The position numbers and the translations under genes were made by a program. Positions 51,904 through 61,410 of a DNA stretch of 64,000 bases are shown here, piece after piece. The notes beneath the pieces were generated by a model, which had not been told where the DNA came from, searched no databases, and saw only the letters and a program-made list of their open reading frames with translations. Position 1 is the first letter of the stretch. The number at the start of each line of letters is the position of its first letter. This DNA comes from Streptomyces exfoliatus (GTDB lineage Bacteria; Actinomycetota; Actinomycetes; Streptomycetales; Streptomycetaceae): assembly GCF_000725545.1 (NCBI RefSeq), contig NZ_JNZP01000017.1, positions 124,001 through 188,000 of the forward strand, in the 5' to 3' direction.

Positions 51904-53121
51904 ATGGCTCTGACTACGTCCGCCGAAGCACCGCTTCCCGTCGGTGAGGTCTCCCGCCTGATCGGGGGGTGGATCGACCGGCTCGGGGCGATCTGGGTCG
52001 AGGGGCAGATCACGCAGCTGTCCCGGCGCCCCGGCGCCGGGGTCGTGTTCCTGACGCTGCGGGACCCCTCCCACGACATCTCGATCGGCGTCACCTGCTA
52101 CCGCCAGGTCTTCGACGCCGTCGCGGACATCGTGTCGGAGGGCGCCCGGGTCGTCGTGCACGCGAAGCCCGAGTGGTACGCGCCGCGCGGGCAGCTGTCG
52201 CTGCGGGCGGTGGAGATCAAGCCGGTCGGGATCGGCGAGCTGCTCGCCCGCCTGGAGCAGTTGAAGCGGTCCCTGGCGGCCGAAGGGCTCTTCGCGCTCG
52301 ACCGGAAGAAGCCGCTGCCGTTCCTGCCGCACCGGATCGGGCTCGTCTGCGGCCGCGCCTCGGCGGCGGAGCGGGACGTCCTGGAGAACGCGCGGCGCCG
52401 CTGGCCCGCCGTCGCCTTCGAGGTGCGGAACGTCGCGGTGCAGGGCGTGAAGGCGGTTCCGCAGGTCGTCCAGGCGGTCAAGGAGCTCGACGCGCACGAC
52501 GACGTGGACGTGATCATCGTCGCCCGTGGCGGCGGCAGCGTCGAGGACCTGCTGCCCTTCTCGGACGAGCAGCTCGTCCGGGCCGTCGCCGACTGCCGTA
52601 CGCCGGTGGTGTCGGCGATCGGCCACGAACCGGACTCGCCCCTCCTCGACCTGGTGGCCGACCTGCGCGCCTCGACGCCGACGGACGCGGCCAAGAAGGT
52701 CGTGCCCGACGTGGGCGAGGAGCTGGAGCGGGTCCGCGGGCTGCGGGACCGGGCCCTGCGGACGGTACGAGGGCTGCTCGACCGGGAGGAGCGCGGCCTG
52801 GCACAGACGCTCGCGCGGCCCGTCATGGAGCATCCGCAGCGCATGGTCGAGGTCCGCGCGGACGAGGTGGCCGCGCTCCTCGCCCGGAGCCGGCGCGTCC
52901 TCGGGCACCTCCTGGACCGGGCGGACTCCGAGCTGTCGCACACCCGGGCACGGGTCCGGGCGCTCTCGCCCGCGGCGACGCTGGAGCGGGGGTACGCGGT
53001 GCTCCAGCGGGCGGACGGCGCGGTGGTCCGCTCCCCGGACGAGGTCGCGGACGGCGAGGAGCTGCGGGCGCGGGTCGCGGAGGGCGAGTTCGCGGTGCGG
53101 CGCGTGGGCGATCCCGTCTGA
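51904..53121 (+). CDS. xseA: Exodeoxyribonuclease VII large subunit
   Basis: Degrades single-stranded DNA into acid-soluble oligonucleotides together with XseB. 405 residues from ATG 51904; a longer frame to 51811 is unlikely. The N-terminal OB-fold ([30 protein letters not shown]) is followed by the catalytic domain with [15 protein letters not shown] and the conserved [25 protein letters not shown] coiled-coil region then leads to the C-terminal [15 protein letters not shown] segment. Partner gene xseB is 95 bp downstream. Confidence 0.97.
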   Translation: MALTTSAEAPLPVGEVSRLIGGWIDRLGAIWVEGQITQLSRRPGAGVVFLTLRDPSHDISIGVTCYRQVFDAVADIVSEGARVVVHAKPEWYAPRGQLSLRAVEIKPVGIGELLARLEQLKRSLAAEGLFALDRKKPLPFLPHRIGLVCGRASAAERDVLENARRRWPAVAFEVRNVAVQGVKAVPQVVQAVKELDAHDDVDVIIVARGGGSVEDLLPFSDEQLVRAVADCRTPVVSAIGHEPDSPLLDLVADLRASTPTDAAKKVVPDVGEELERVRGLRDRALRTVRGLLDREERGLAQTLARPVMEHPQRMVEVRADEVAALLARSRRVLGHLLDRADSELSHTRARVRALSPAATLERGYAVLQRADGAVVRSPDEVADGEELRARVAEGEFAVRRVGDPV

Positions 53122-53143
53122 GAGCCGACGGCGGACAGAGATG

Positions 53144-53170
53144 ATGATCTAGGTGATCTAGGTGATCTAG
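53144..53170. repeat. Three tandem copies of a 9-bp unit between xseA and xseB
   Basis: ATGATCTAG is followed by GTGATCTAG twice without gap, in the 95-bp intergenic space. AT-rich for this genome and containing CTAG, which is rare in high-GC DNA. Copy number may vary between strains. Confidence 0.9.
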
Positions 53171-53216
53171 ATCCGGACGTTTTCGAGTGAGAACCGGACA
53201 CGGTGGATGGAGCGGC

Positions 53217-53480
53217 ATGGCAGCGGGAACGGGTACGGGAGCGGGTACGGACGAGGCCGCGCTCGGGTACGAGCAGGCGCGTGACGAGTTGATCGAGGTC
53301 GTCCGGCGCCTCGAGGCGGGCGGTACGTCCCTGGAGGACTCCCTCGCGCTCTGGGAGCGGGGCGAGGAGCTGGCGAAGGTCTGCCGGCGCCGGCTCGAGG
53401 GTGCGCGGGCCCGGCTCGACGCCTCGCTGGCGGCCGAGCGTGCCGCCGAGGCCGCGGAGGCGGGCGGCGGGGACGAGTAG
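53217..53480 (+). CDS. xseB: Exodeoxyribonuclease VII small subunit
   Basis: 87 residues from ATG 53217 with GGAG upstream. The conserved core LGYEQARDELIEVVRRLEAG and SLEDSLALWERGEELAKVCRRRL is typical of XseB. A Gly/Thr/Ala-rich N-terminal extension of about 13 residues precedes it, and the C-terminus is Ala/Glu-rich. Forms the stalk-like partner of XseA. It follows the 9-bp repeat block. Confidence 0.96.
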   Translation: MAAGTGTGAGTDEAALGYEQARDELIEVVRRLEAGGTSLEDSLALWERGEELAKVCRRRLEGARARLDASLAAERAAEAAEAGGGDE

Positions 53481-53528
53481 CCCTGCCGTAGACTCCGAGT
53501 GAAGCGGATCACTATCCGGATGGATTAG

Positions 53529-53540
53529 TTGAAGTTTCAT
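53529..53540. promoter_or_regulatory. Short inverted repeat upstream of the nitroreductase-family gene
   Basis: TTGAA-GT-TTCAT (with one mismatch) lies about 80-90 bp upstream of the start at 53619, in an AT-rich patch between xseB and this gene. MarR-type regulators often bind such arms; this is weak. Confidence 0.3.
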
Positions 53541-53618
53541 CAATCATGGGCGTACTGTCGAGACATCGCTTGAACGTTGTACGAGCGACTCCCCTTTGCA
53601 GTCCGGAAGGTACGCAGC

Positions 53619-54209
53619 ATGTCTCTCGCCCTTGACCCCGCCGCCCAGGACCTCCTCTTCCGTGAGGCCCGCACCGCCAACACGTTCACCGACGAGCCGG
53701 TGACCGACGAGCAGGTCCAGGCGATCTACGACCTGGTGAAGTACGGCCCCACCGCCTTCAACCAGACCCCGCTGCGCATCACCCTGGTCCGCTCCCCCGA
53801 GGCCCGTGAGCGCCTGGTCAAGCACATGGCCGAGGGCAACCAGTCCAAGACCGCCTCGGCCCCGCTCGTCGCGATCCTCTCCGCCGACAACGAGTTCCAC
53901 GAGGAGCTCCCGAGCCTGCTGCCGCACTTCCCGCAGGCCAAGGACATGTTCTTCGCCGAGCGCCCGGTCCGCGAGAGCGCCGCGCTGCTGAACGCCGCCC
54001 TCCAGGCCGCGTACTTCATCGTGGGCGTCCGCGCCGCCGGCCTGGCCGCGGGCCCGATGACCGGCCTCGACTTCGACGGTGTCCAGAAGGAGTTCCTGGA
54101 CGACGACCACACCCCGCTGATGGTCGTCAACATCGGCAAGCCGGGCGAGGACGCCTGGTTCCCGCGCTCCCCGCGCCTCGCCTACGAGGACGTCGTCACC
54201 ACCGTCTGA
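53619..54209 (+). CDS. Malonic semialdehyde reductase-like nitroreductase-family protein
   Basis: 196 residues from ATG 53619 with GGAAGG upstream. Nitroreductase-like fold of the HadB/RutE subgroup: AQDLLFREARTANTFTDEPV, YGPTAFNQTPLRITLVR and DFDGVQKEFLDDDHTPLMVVN. E. coli RutE, the same length, reduces malonic semialdehyde to 3-hydroxypropionate in uracil breakdown. No other rut genes are adjacent, so the role here is not proven and other FMN-dependent reductions are possible. Monocistronic, ends before a very strong hairpin. Confidence 0.88.
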   Translation: MSLALDPAAQDLLFREARTANTFTDEPVTDEQVQAIYDLVKYGPTAFNQTPLRITLVRSPEARERLVKHMAEGNQSKTASAPLVAILSADNEFHEELPSLLPHFPQAKDMFFAERPVRESAALLNAALQAAYFIVGVRAAGLAAGPMTGLDFDGVQKEFLDDDHTPLMVVNIGKPGEDAWFPRSPRLAYEDVVTTV

Positions 54210-54245
54210 TCCGCACGACGGCGCCCCGAGGGCGACGCCCGACGG

Positions 54246-54290
54246 CATGCGAGAGGCCCCGCACTCAGGGAGTGCGGGGCCTCTCGCATG
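54246..54290. terminator. Strong bidirectional terminator
   Basis: A perfect 21-bp stem (54246-54266 with 54270-54290) with a 3-base loop, between the convergent reductase and DUF4245 genes. Confidence 0.93.
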
Positions 54291-54306
54291 TGCCGGGTCG
54301 CCCGGC

Positions 54307-54831
54307 TCAGACCTTCTTCGATCGCAGTGAGCCCGCCATCTCGGCCAGCCGCTCGAAGGAGGCCGTGCCGGTCACGACCGTCGTCGCCTTGCCGTCCACA
54401 CGGACGAGCGCGTCGTACTTCGGGCCCTCCCAGCGCTGCCAGACCTGGCCGGCCACCGTCTGGGTCTTCCCGGTGTTCTTCGCCCGCTGCGTCACGTCCG
54501 GCACATAGGTGCCCGGCGCCGCCGTCGACTGGTGGATCGCCACGTACTGCGTGTCCGGGGAGAGGAAGCCGAGCTGCCAGGCGTCGGCACTGTCACGCTT
54601 GTACGAGACGACCGTCGCCTTCCACCCCTCACCCAGACCCTCGGGGGCCAGCACCGGGTAGGGCGCCGCCCGCTGGGCCGTCAGGAGCTCGACCCGGTAG
54701 TCCTTCGCCTTGACCGGTTCGGCGCTCTCGTCGTGTGGGATGAAGAGATACATGACCCCCGCGGCGATCAAGATCACCCCGAGGGACTGGAACATCCCGC
54801 GTACCGTCTGCCTACCTCGCATACCTGCCAC
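54307..54831 (-). CDS. DUF4245 membrane-anchored protein
   Basis: 174 residues from GTG 54831; ATG 54822 in frame is an alternative. One N-terminal membrane segment ([20 protein letters not shown]) and a beta-rich external domain matching DUF4245 ([53 protein letters not shown]). Function unknown. It is divergent from glpX, a conserved arrangement in Streptomyces as far as I know. Confidence 0.88.
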   Translation of the reverse strand: MAGMRGRQTVRGMFQSLGVILIAAGVMYLFIPHDESAEPVKAKDYRVELLTAQRAAPYPVLAPEGLGEGWKATVVSYKRDSADAWQLGFLSPDTQYVAIHQSTAAPGTYVPDVTQRAKNTGKTQTVAGQVWQRWEGPKYDALVRVDGKATTVVTGTASFERLAEMAGSLRSKKV

Positions 54832-54955
54832 GGCACCATGGTCGCATCATGGTGCCGTGCTCATACGTGGGCCCCTCTGCTCATTTTGTCGACGTACCGA
54901 TAGAGTCACAGCACCCTCTTTTCCCGGCCGTCGCCGTACAGAAAGGTGCGTTCCG

Positions 54956-55990
54956 ATGACCGAGCACCATCATCTGCCGCCCGAGCTCGTCGTCTCCCCC
55001 GAGGCTCCCGACCGCAACCTCGCCCTGGAGCTGGTCCGCGTCACCGAGGCCGCCGCCATGGCCGCCGGACGCTGGGTCGGTCGCGGCGACAAGATCGGCG
55101 CGGACGGCGCGGCGGTCAACGCCATGCGGACCCTGATCTCCACCGTCTCGATGAACGGCGTGGTCGTCATCGGCGAGGGCGAGAAGGACGAAGCCCCCAT
55201 GCTCTTCAACGGCGAGCGGGTCGGCGACGGCACCGGCGCCGAGGTCGACATCGCCGTCGACCCGATCGACGGCACCACGCTCAACGCCAAGGGCATGCCC
55301 AACGCGATCGCCGTCCTGGCCGCCGCCGACCGCGGCTCCATGTTCGACCCGTCCGCGGTCTTCTACATGGACAAGCTGGTCACCGGCCCCGAGGCCGCCG
55401 ACTTCGTCGACATCAACGCCCCCGTCTCGGTGAACATCCGCCGGGTCGCCAAGGCGAAGAACTCCTCGCCCGAGGACATCACGGTCGTCATCCTGGACCG
55501 CCCCCGCCACGAGGGCATCGTCAAGGAGATCCGCGAGACCGGCGCCCGGATCAAGTTCATCTCGGACGGCGACGTCGCCGGCTCGATCATGGCCGTCCGC
55601 GAGGGCACCGGCGTCGACATGCTCATGGGCATCGGCGGCACCCCCGAGGGCATCATCTCCGCCTGCGCCATCAAGTGCCTCGGCGGCGTGATCCAGGGCA
55701 AGCTGTGGCCGAAGGACGACGCCGAGCGGCAGAAGGCGCTCGACGCGGGCCACGACCTGGACCGGGTGCTCTCCACCGACGACCTGGTCGGCGGCGACAA
55801 CGTGTTCTTCGTCGCGACCGGCATCACCGACGGCGAGCTGCTGCGCGGAGTCCGCTACCGCGCCGAGACGGCGACCACCCAGTCGCTCGTCATGCGCTCG
55901 AAGTCCGGCACGATCCGCCAGATCGACTCCACGCACCGGCTCTCGAAGCTGCGCGCGTACAGCAAGATCGACTTCGACCGCGCGAAGTAA
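54956..55990 (+). CDS. glpX: Class II fructose-1,6-bisphosphatase
   Basis: Gluconeogenic enzyme, 344 residues from ATG 54956 with GAAAGGTGCG upstream. Class II (GlpX) signatures: metal-binding [41 protein letters not shown], and [13 protein letters not shown], with [20 protein letters not shown] near the C-terminal half. Requires Mg or Mn. Actinomycetes usually have only this type of FBPase. Monocistronic; a strong hairpin follows. Confidence 0.97.
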   Translation: MTEHHHLPPELVVSPEAPDRNLALELVRVTEAAAMAAGRWVGRGDKIGADGAAVNAMRTLISTVSMNGVVVIGEGEKDEAPMLFNGERVGDGTGAEVDIAVDPIDGTTLNAKGMPNAIAVLAAADRGSMFDPSAVFYMDKLVTGPEAADFVDINAPVSVNIRRVAKAKNSSPEDITVVILDRPRHEGIVKEIRETGARIKFISDGDVAGSIMAVREGTGVDMLMGIGGTPEGIISACAIKCLGGVIQGKLWPKDDAERQKALDAGHDLDRVLSTDDLVGGDNVFFVATGITDGELLRGVRYRAETATTQSLVMRSKSGTIRQIDSTHRLSKLRAYSKIDFDRAK

Positions 55991-56022
55991 CCGCCGGCCG
56001 GACGTCCGACGACGGTACGAAG

Positions 56023-56055
56023 AGGGGCGCCCCCATGTGCGGTGGGGGCGCCCCT
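56023..56055. terminator. Bidirectional terminator between glpX and WhiB-like genes
   Basis: A perfect 13-bp stem (56023-56035 with 56043-56055) with a 7-base loop, 33 bp past the glpX stop and 38 bp past the stop of the convergent WhiB-like gene. Confidence 0.9.
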
Positions 56056-56093
56056 TCCCGTACGGACGGGACCCGGGACCGCGGAACGACGAC

Positions 56094-56465
56094 TCAGCCC
56101 GCCTGGGCGATCCGCTCGGTCGTGGCCGCCTTCCGCAGCTCCACCTCGCGCCGCCGGCGCCGGGCGAGGGCGACGCGGCGCTCCGCCGCGGTGAGCCCGC
56201 CCCACACCCCGTACGGCTCGGGCTGGAGCAGCGCGTGCTCCCGGCACTCGACCATCACGGGACAGCGCCCGCAGACCCGCTTCGCCGCCGCCTCACGCGC
56301 GAGGCGCGCGGCGGTCGGCTCCTTGGAGGGGGCGAAGAAGAGCCCGGCCTCGTCCCGGCGGCACACCGCCTCCGCGTGCCAAGGCCCGGCCTCGTCCTCC
56401 CGCGCAGGGGCACGCTGAGGGGGGACAGCGGCGACCTGGAGGGGCTGATGCGGCAGTTGCAGCAC
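56094..56465 (-). CDS. WhiB-like iron-sulfur transcription factor
   Basis: 123 residues from GTG 56465 with CAGGAGTAG upstream. The four [4Fe-4S] ligands are Cys35, Cys65, Cys68 and Cys74 (C-x29-C-x2-C-x5-C), followed by the turn motif GVWGG at 86-90 and a basic C-terminus (ARRRRREVELRK) for DNA contact. Wbl proteins bind sigma region 4 and sense NO or oxygen. The neighbours glpX and fumarase are the same as those I recall around S. coelicolor wblI, so that is the likely orthologue, but this is from memory. Confidence 0.95.
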   Translation of the reverse strand: MLQLPHQPLQVAAVPPQRAPAREDEAGPWHAEAVCRRDEAGLFFAPSKEPTAARLAREAAAKRVCGRCPVMVECREHALLQPEPYGVWGGLTAAERRVALARRRRREVELRKAATTERIAQAG

Positions 56466-56638
56466 GGTCTACTCCTGACGACGACTTCGCGAGCGAGCGG
56501 CGATGCACCAGCCCTACCCGCTGTGCGGGCGCCTATGCACTGCGTGCCGTCCGGTTCCGCACTGCGGATACCCGAGGACGAATTCCGGTCACCCTGACCA
56601 CCCCGGTAACCAGCGCCACCCCGGCGCCGCCCCCGGCC

Positions 56639-57361
56639 TCAGTGGCCCAGGTGCTTGCGCAGCTTGTCCTGGAGGTCGGTGATCCACTTGCCGCGCTTGG
56701 GTCGCGCCTCGACGTTCCCGAAGACCGAGTAGCCGTTGATGACGACGACGGGGGCCTGCGGGTCGACGCCCTCCAGGGTCACGACCTCGAAGTTGCCGAA
56801 GATCCCGCTGCCGCTGCCGCGCAGGCTGATGTTCTCCGGGACCCGCACCTCCACGTTGCCGAAGATCGACGTGGCGTTGATGGTGGTGAGGCGCTGTTCG
56901 AAGATCGCCTCGGTCAGGTCGATCTCGATGTTCCCGAAGAGGGCGAAGGCGTTCGTCCGCCGGCTCACCCGCCAGCGCCCCCTGCGGGTGTTGCTGGAGA
57001 AGATCGCGACGAGGTTCTCGGCGGGGCCGTCGGCGCCGTCCGGGCCGTACCCGTAGGCCGGCTCGGGCTCCTGGTGCCGGGTCCTGGCGCCCGGCAGGTC
57101 GCGGACGATCGGCTCCAGCTCCCCGACGGTCTTGGCCCGGTACACCGCGTCGATCCGGTCCGAGTGCTCCTCGGGGTCGAGCCGCCCCTCGGCCAGGGCG
57201 TCCCTGAGGATGTCCGCGATCCGGTCCCGGTCCGCGTCGGACGCGCGCAACGAGCCCTGCGGGTCGGCGAGAAGGGGCTCGGCGGGGGCGGTCTCGGCGG
57301 GCGGCGCCGAGCGCTGCGGGCGGGGCTGCTCTTCGGAGTCGGGCTTCTTTTCGAGGTCCAC
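56639..57361 (-). CDS. DUF1707 and LiaF-like C-terminal domain protein
   Basis: 240 residues from GTG 57361. An acidic, Pro-rich N-terminus is followed by a DUF1707 (SHOCT-like) domain (LRASDADRDRIADILRDALAEGRLDPEEHSDR) and a LiaF-like beta-helix-type C-terminal domain with repeated FGN turns (ALFGNIEID, SIFGNVEV, GIFGNFEV, SVFGNVEA). It lacks membrane segments. Similar proteins act in cell-envelope stress signalling; its partner here is unknown. It lies 173 bp upstream of the WhiB-like gene on the same strand. Confidence 0.87.
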   Translation of the reverse strand: MDLEKKPDSEEQPRPQRSAPPAETAPAEPLLADPQGSLRASDADRDRIADILRDALAEGRLDPEEHSDRIDAVYRAKTVGELEPIVRDLPGARTRHQEPEPAYGYGPDGADGPAENLVAIFSSNTRRGRWRVSRRTNAFALFGNIEIDLTEAIFEQRLTTINATSIFGNVEVRVPENISLRGSGSGIFGNFEVVTLEGVDPQAPVVVINGYSVFGNVEARPKRGKWITDLQDKLRKHLGH

Positions 57362-57527
57362 GGAGCCAGCCTAGCGAAACGCGATAGATCGCGACCAGAG
57401 GGCGGGGCCGGGCCTGTGGACGGAGTCCGGGAGCCGCCCGAGCGGAACACGACACTCCGGCGTGGTCGGGGCGCCAAGTGAGCCTTACCTCACAGGACCG
57501 GCGCACGGGCCGCGTTCTACGCTGGAA

Positions 57528-57555
57528 GGCGCACCGCCAATGGAGGCGGTGCGCC
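57528..57555 (+). promoter_or_regulatory. Hairpin in the leader of fumarase class I gene
   Basis: A perfect 11-bp stem (57528-57538 with 57545-57555) with loop AATGGA, followed by GTCTT. It ends 26 bp before the start at 57582, so it could be in the leader mRNA and act as an attenuator or stability element, or be the leftover terminator of an upstream unit. Confidence 0.5.
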
Positions 57556-57581
57556 GTCTTGCCGAGTGAGGAATGGCCCCC

Positions 57582-59252
57582 ATGCCAGAGTTTGCGTACT
57601 CCGATCTGCTCCCCCTGGGAGAGGACACCACGCCCTACCGCCTGGTGACCTCCGAAGGTGTCTCCACCTTCGAGGCCGACGGCCGTACGTTCCTCAAGGT
57701 CGAGCCGGAGGCGCTGCGCCGCCTGGCCGCCGAGGCGATCCACGACATCCAGCACTTCCTGCGCCCGGCCCACCTGGCCCAGCTGCGGCGGATCATCGAC
57801 GACCCGGAGGCGTCGGGCAACGACAAGTTCGTCGCGCTCGACCTGCTGAAGAACGCGAACATCGCCGCCGCCGGCGTCCTGCCCATGTGCCAGGACACGG
57901 GCACGGCGATCGTCATGGGCAAGCGCGGCCAGAACGTGCTGACCTCCGGCCGTGACGAGGAGGCCCTGTCGAAGGGCGTCTACGACGCGTACACCAAGCT
58001 CAACCTGCGGTACTCGCAGATGGCCCCGGTCACCATGTGGGAGGAGAAGAACACCGGCTCGAACCTGCCCGCGCAGATCGAGCTGTACGCGACCGACGGC
58101 GGCGCGTACAAGTTCCTCTTCATGGCCAAGGGCGGCGGCTCCGCCAACAAGTCCTTCCTCTACCAGGAGACCAAGGCGGTCCTGAACGAGGCCTCCATGA
58201 TGAAGTTCCTGGAGGAGAAGATCCGTTCGCTCGGCACGGCGGCCTGCCCGCCGTACCACCTGGCGATCGTCGTCGGCGGCACCAGCGCCGAGTTCGCGCT
58301 CAAGACCGCGAAGTACGCCTCCGCGCACTACCTGGACGAGCTGCCCACCGAGGGCTCGGCCGAGACCGGCCACGGCTTCCGCGACAAGGAGCTGGAGGAG
58401 AAGGTCTTCGAGCTGACGCAGAAGATCGGCATCGGCGCGCAGTTCGGCGGCAAGTACTTCTGCCACGACGTCCGCGTCGTCCGCCTGCCCCGCCACGGCG
58501 CCTCGCTGCCCGTCGCGATCGCGGTGTCCTGCTCGGCCGACCGGCAGGCCGTCGCGAAGATCACCGCCGAGGGCGTCTTCCTGGAGCAGCTGGAGACCGA
58601 CCCGGCGCGCTTCCTCCCGGAGACGACCGACGAGCACCTCTCCGAGGAGAGCGACGTCGTCACCATCGACCTGAACCAGCCGATGGACGACATCCTCGCC
58701 GAGCTGACCAAGTACCCGGTCAAGACCCGCCTCTCCCTCAACGGCCCGCTGGTCGTGGCGCGCGACATCGCGCACGCCAAGATCAAGGAGCGCCTGGACG
58801 CGGGCGAGGAGATGCCGCAGTACCTGAAGGACCACCCGGTCTACTACGCGGGCCCCGCGAAGACTCCCGAGGGGTACGCCTCCGGTTCCTTCGGCCCGAC
58901 CACGGCGGGCCGGATGGACTCGTACGTGGAGCAGTTCCAGGCGGCGGGCGGCTCGAAGGTCATGCTGGCCAAGGGCAACCGCTCGCAGCAGGTCACGAAC
59001 GCCTGCGGCAGCCACGGCGGCTTCTACCTCGGCTCGATCGGCGGCCCGGCGGCCCGGCTCGCGCAGGACTGCATCAAGAAGGTCGAGGTCGTCGAGTACG
59101 AGGAGCTCGGCATGGAGGCGGTCTGGAAGATCGAGGTCGAGGACTTCCCGGCGTTCATCGTCGTGGACGACAAGGGCAACGACTTCTTCCAGAACCCGGC
59201 TCCCGAGCCGACGTTCACGCACATCCCGGTACGGGGTCCCGGCCTCGGCTGA
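57582..59252 (+). CDS. Fumarate hydratase class I (iron-sulfur)
   Basis: Hydrates fumarate to malate in the TCA cycle using a [4Fe-4S] cluster; 556 residues from ATG 57582. GAGGAATGG lies upstream; the in-frame ATG at 57573 is too close to it. Cluster-binding cysteines are expected in [19 protein letters not shown] or VSCSADR, and in [20 protein letters not shown] and [19 protein letters not shown] are family marks of the C-terminal domain. Single-chain form of the alpha and beta subunits. A terminator follows. A class II fumarase is encoded 4 kb away. Confidence 0.95.
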   Translation: MPEFAYSDLLPLGEDTTPYRLVTSEGVSTFEADGRTFLKVEPEALRRLAAEAIHDIQHFLRPAHLAQLRRIIDDPEASGNDKFVALDLLKNANIAAAGVLPMCQDTGTAIVMGKRGQNVLTSGRDEEALSKGVYDAYTKLNLRYSQMAPVTMWEEKNTGSNLPAQIELYATDGGAYKFLFMAKGGGSANKSFLYQETKAVLNEASMMKFLEEKIRSLGTAACPPYHLAIVVGGTSAEFALKTAKYASAHYLDELPTEGSAETGHGFRDKELEEKVFELTQKIGIGAQFGGKYFCHDVRVVRLPRHGASLPVAIAVSCSADRQAVAKITAEGVFLEQLETDPARFLPETTDEHLSEESDVVTIDLNQPMDDILAELTKYPVKTRLSLNGPLVVARDIAHAKIKERLDAGEEMPQYLKDHPVYYAGPAKTPEGYASGSFGPTTAGRMDSYVEQFQAAGGSKVMLAKGNRSQQVTNACGSHGGFYLGSIGGPAARLAQDCIKKVEVVEYEELGMEAVWKIEVEDFPAFIVVDDKGNDFFQNPAPEPTFTHIPVRGPGLG

Positions 59253-59269
59253 TCCCAAGTCCCTTTCGT

Positions 59270-59301
59270 GAAGCCCCTGTTCCCTCCGGAACGGGGGCTT
59301 C
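59270..59301 (+). terminator. Terminator of the class I fumarase gene
   Basis: A 14-bp stem (59270-59283 with 59288-59301, one G-T pair) with a 4-base loop, 18 bp past the stop. Confidence 0.9.
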
Positions 59302-59415
59302 GTCGATCTCCGCTCAGAAAGTCGCTACCGACCGGTAGCCCTCCCGACGCCTACTGGCCAGTATGGGACGCGAGCATGTCAACCACTGAGCCGGTCGACC
59401 ACTCGGGAGCCCCCC

Positions 59416-60048
59416 ATGCCCTCCGTCCGAAGCACCACCGCCACCGCCTCCGCGGTCCTCGCCCTGAGCGCGTTCCTCGTCGTCGGTCCCGCGCCCGCGG
59501 CCTCCGCCGCCGACCCGGACACCCACCTCACCTCCACCGCCGCCCTCGCGGACGTCGACTACGCGACCTGGCGCCGTGACGTGGCCGCCGTGGTCGCCGA
59601 GGCCCGCCCGTACATCGAGCGGCGCTCCGAGAACGCGGGCCGCGAGAAGCAGGCGATCGTCCTCGACATCGACAACAGCTCCCTGGAGACGGACTTCCAC
59701 CCGTTCTGGGAGCTGCCCACGCCGGCCATCGCGGACGTCCGCGAGATCGTCACCGCCGCCCACGCGCGCGGGGTGGACGTCTTCTTCGTCACCGCGCGAC
59801 CGGGCATCCTGCACTCCCTCACGGACTGGAACCTGAAGCAGGCCGGATACCCGGTCGACGGTCTGTACGTGCGCTCCCTGCCCGACCTGTTCGCCGAGGT
59901 CAGCGCGTACAAGACGGAGAAGCGCGCGGAGATAGAGGCCAAGGGCTACACGATCATCGCGAACATCGGCAACAACACCACCGACCTGGTCGGCGGCCAC
60001 GCCGAGCGCACCTTCAAGCTGCCGGACTACGGCGGCAAGCTGTCCTGA
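59416..60048 (+). CDS. Secreted HAD family acid phosphatase
   Basis: 210 residues from ATG 59416 with GGGAG upstream. A Sec signal peptide ends near ASA-ADP. HAD superfamily (class B-like acid phosphatase, plant VSP type): motif I AIVLDIDNSSLETD with Asp84 and Asp86, motif II FFVTARPG, motif III Lys in KTEKRAEIEAKGY, motif IV IIANIGNNTTDLVGG. Likely a periplasmic or extracellular non-specific phosphatase for phosphate scavenging. Monocistronic. Confidence 0.92.
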   Translation: MPSVRSTTATASAVLALSAFLVVGPAPAASAADPDTHLTSTAALADVDYATWRRDVAAVVAEARPYIERRSENAGREKQAIVLDIDNSSLETDFHPFWELPTPAIADVREIVTAAHARGVDVFFVTARPGILHSLTDWNLKQAGYPVDGLYVRSLPDLFAEVSAYKTEKRAEIEAKGYTIIANIGNNTTDLVGGHAERTFKLPDYGGKLS

Positions 60049-60069
60049 ACCGTCCCGGCACCGGCCCCG

Positions 60070-60594
60070 CTAGCGGGTGAGGTGGAACTCGAGGCGTGAG
60101 TAGTCGCCGTCCGGAGTCGAGCGGATGGTGCCGCGCACGTCCTTGAAGTCCCCGGTCCCGCCGGTGACGGCGATGTCGAAGGCGGCGGGCGCCTCGTCCG
60201 CCGGATCGACCGAGAGGAGCGTCTGGCCGGCGATCTGCCCACCGGGGCCGCCGGTCAGCGCGAACGTGCCGACGCACTGCAGGTCGCCAGGGCTCCCGGT
60301 GCGCACCACGGTGCAGCTCACGCCGTCCCGGCCGACCTTCTCACCGCCCTTGGTCCGGTACAGGTCGTCGGCGAACGCGAAGGAGTCCCCGACTTCGGGC
60401 GCCCGGCCGGTCTCCTCGTCCTGCCCGCCGGGGACCTCCTTGGCGTAGAGGGTGAACTCCAGATCCTCGGCCTGGGACACGGCGGAGAGCGGGGGGACCG
60501 CCGGGGCGGCGGAGACCGGGGCGACGGCGGTGAAGGCGACGGCCGCGACCGTGCAGGCGCCGAGGGCGCCGATCCTCCTGAAGCTGCGGAACAT
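60070..60594 (-). CDS. Secreted allene oxide cyclase-like barrel protein
   Basis: 174 residues from ATG 60594 with AGGAGG upstream. A Sec signal peptide ends near SAA-PAV or a little later. The mature part has the eight-strand barrel pattern of the allene oxide cyclase/dirigent-like superfamily (GDSFAFADDLYR, CVGTFALTGG, FDIAVTGGTGDFKDVRGTIRS). Two cysteines (SCTVV, LQCVG) may form a disulfide. In bacteria the role of such proteins is not known. It is convergent with the phosphatase, 21 bp apart. Confidence 0.85.
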   Translation of the reverse strand: MFRSFRRIGALGACTVAAVAFTAVAPVSAAPAVPPLSAVSQAEDLEFTLYAKEVPGGQDEETGRAPEVGDSFAFADDLYRTKGGEKVGRDGVSCTVVRTGSPGDLQCVGTFALTGGPGGQIAGQTLLSVDPADEAPAAFDIAVTGGTGDFKDVRGTIRSTPDGDYSRLEFHLTR

Positions 60595-60736
60595 GTCCTG
60601 CCTCCTCTGGTCGGGGATCTCCCCCAGGGGTGCTCCCCCTTCCCGCCCCCGGAGGCACGCCCGCTACACATTGTCCGGCGCCCGCCCCGACTCCGCCCGT
60701 CCGGTGCGTGACGGGCCCGGAGCTACTCTGACGCGC

Positions 60737-61402
60737 ATGAGACACCCGATACCCACCCTGGCCCCGGTCGCCGCCGCGCTGGCGGCGGGGCTGCTGCTGA
60801 CCGGCTGCGGCGCTCCCGAGCCGCTGCCCGAGGTCACGCCGGGCTCCCGGCCCTCGGCGGAGCCGGCCACGGCCGCACCGGAGACCACGAAGGCACCGGC
60901 CGTCGCCGCGGCGTCGGGAAAGACGGTCGGCGGGCCGGGGACGGCGTGTGCGCTGCCGGTCTCCTTCGCGCTCGCGGAGCAGTGGGAACCGGACGCGATC
61001 AAGGACCCCGAGAATCCGGAGTTCGCCGCGCTCACCCGGCAGGGGCCCGCCGTCATCCGCTGCGAGGTGAACGCCAGGGCCGCCGGGCAGATCGGTTTCC
61101 TGCGGGTGTGGACGGCAGCCGGGAAGGGGCCCGCCAGGACCGCCCTCGAAGGCTTCGTGAAGGCCGAGGAGCACACCTCGAAGGTCGTCTACAAGGAGAC
61201 CGGGGCCGGTGCGTCGCCCCTCACCGAGGTGTCGTACACCGTCTACAACGAGCTGATGGAGGAGTCGAAGGAGGAGCGGGCCTTCGCCGTCGCGACCCCC
61301 AAGGGGACGGTGATCGTGCACCTCGGCGGGCTCGACACCGACGAGCACCGGGCGATGCTGCCGGCGTACGAGCTGGCCCGTACGACGCTCAAGGTGCTCT
61401 GA
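60737..61402 (+). CDS. Putative lipoprotein of unknown function
   Basis: 221 residues from ATG 60737. The lipobox LLTGC is at about residue 25, followed by a Pro/Ala/Thr-rich linker. The globular domain (from about residue 75) has two cysteines (GTACALP, VIRCEVN) and alternating beta and alpha predicted segments (QIGFLRVWTAAGKGPARTAL; GTVIVHLGGLDTDEHRAMLP). I do not recognise a named family. Divergent from the AOC-like gene and convergent with the SGNH gene. Confidence 0.8.
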   Translation: MRHPIPTLAPVAAALAAGLLLTGCGAPEPLPEVTPGSRPSAEPATAAPETTKAPAVAAASGKTVGGPGTACALPVSFALAEQWEPDAIKDPENPEFAALTRQGPAVIRCEVNARAAGQIGFLRVWTAAGKGPARTALEGFVKAEEHTSKVVYKETGAGASPLTEVSYTVYNELMEESKEERAFAVATPKGTVIVHLGGLDTDEHRAMLPAYELARTTLKVL

Positions 61403-61410
61403 GCACCCCG

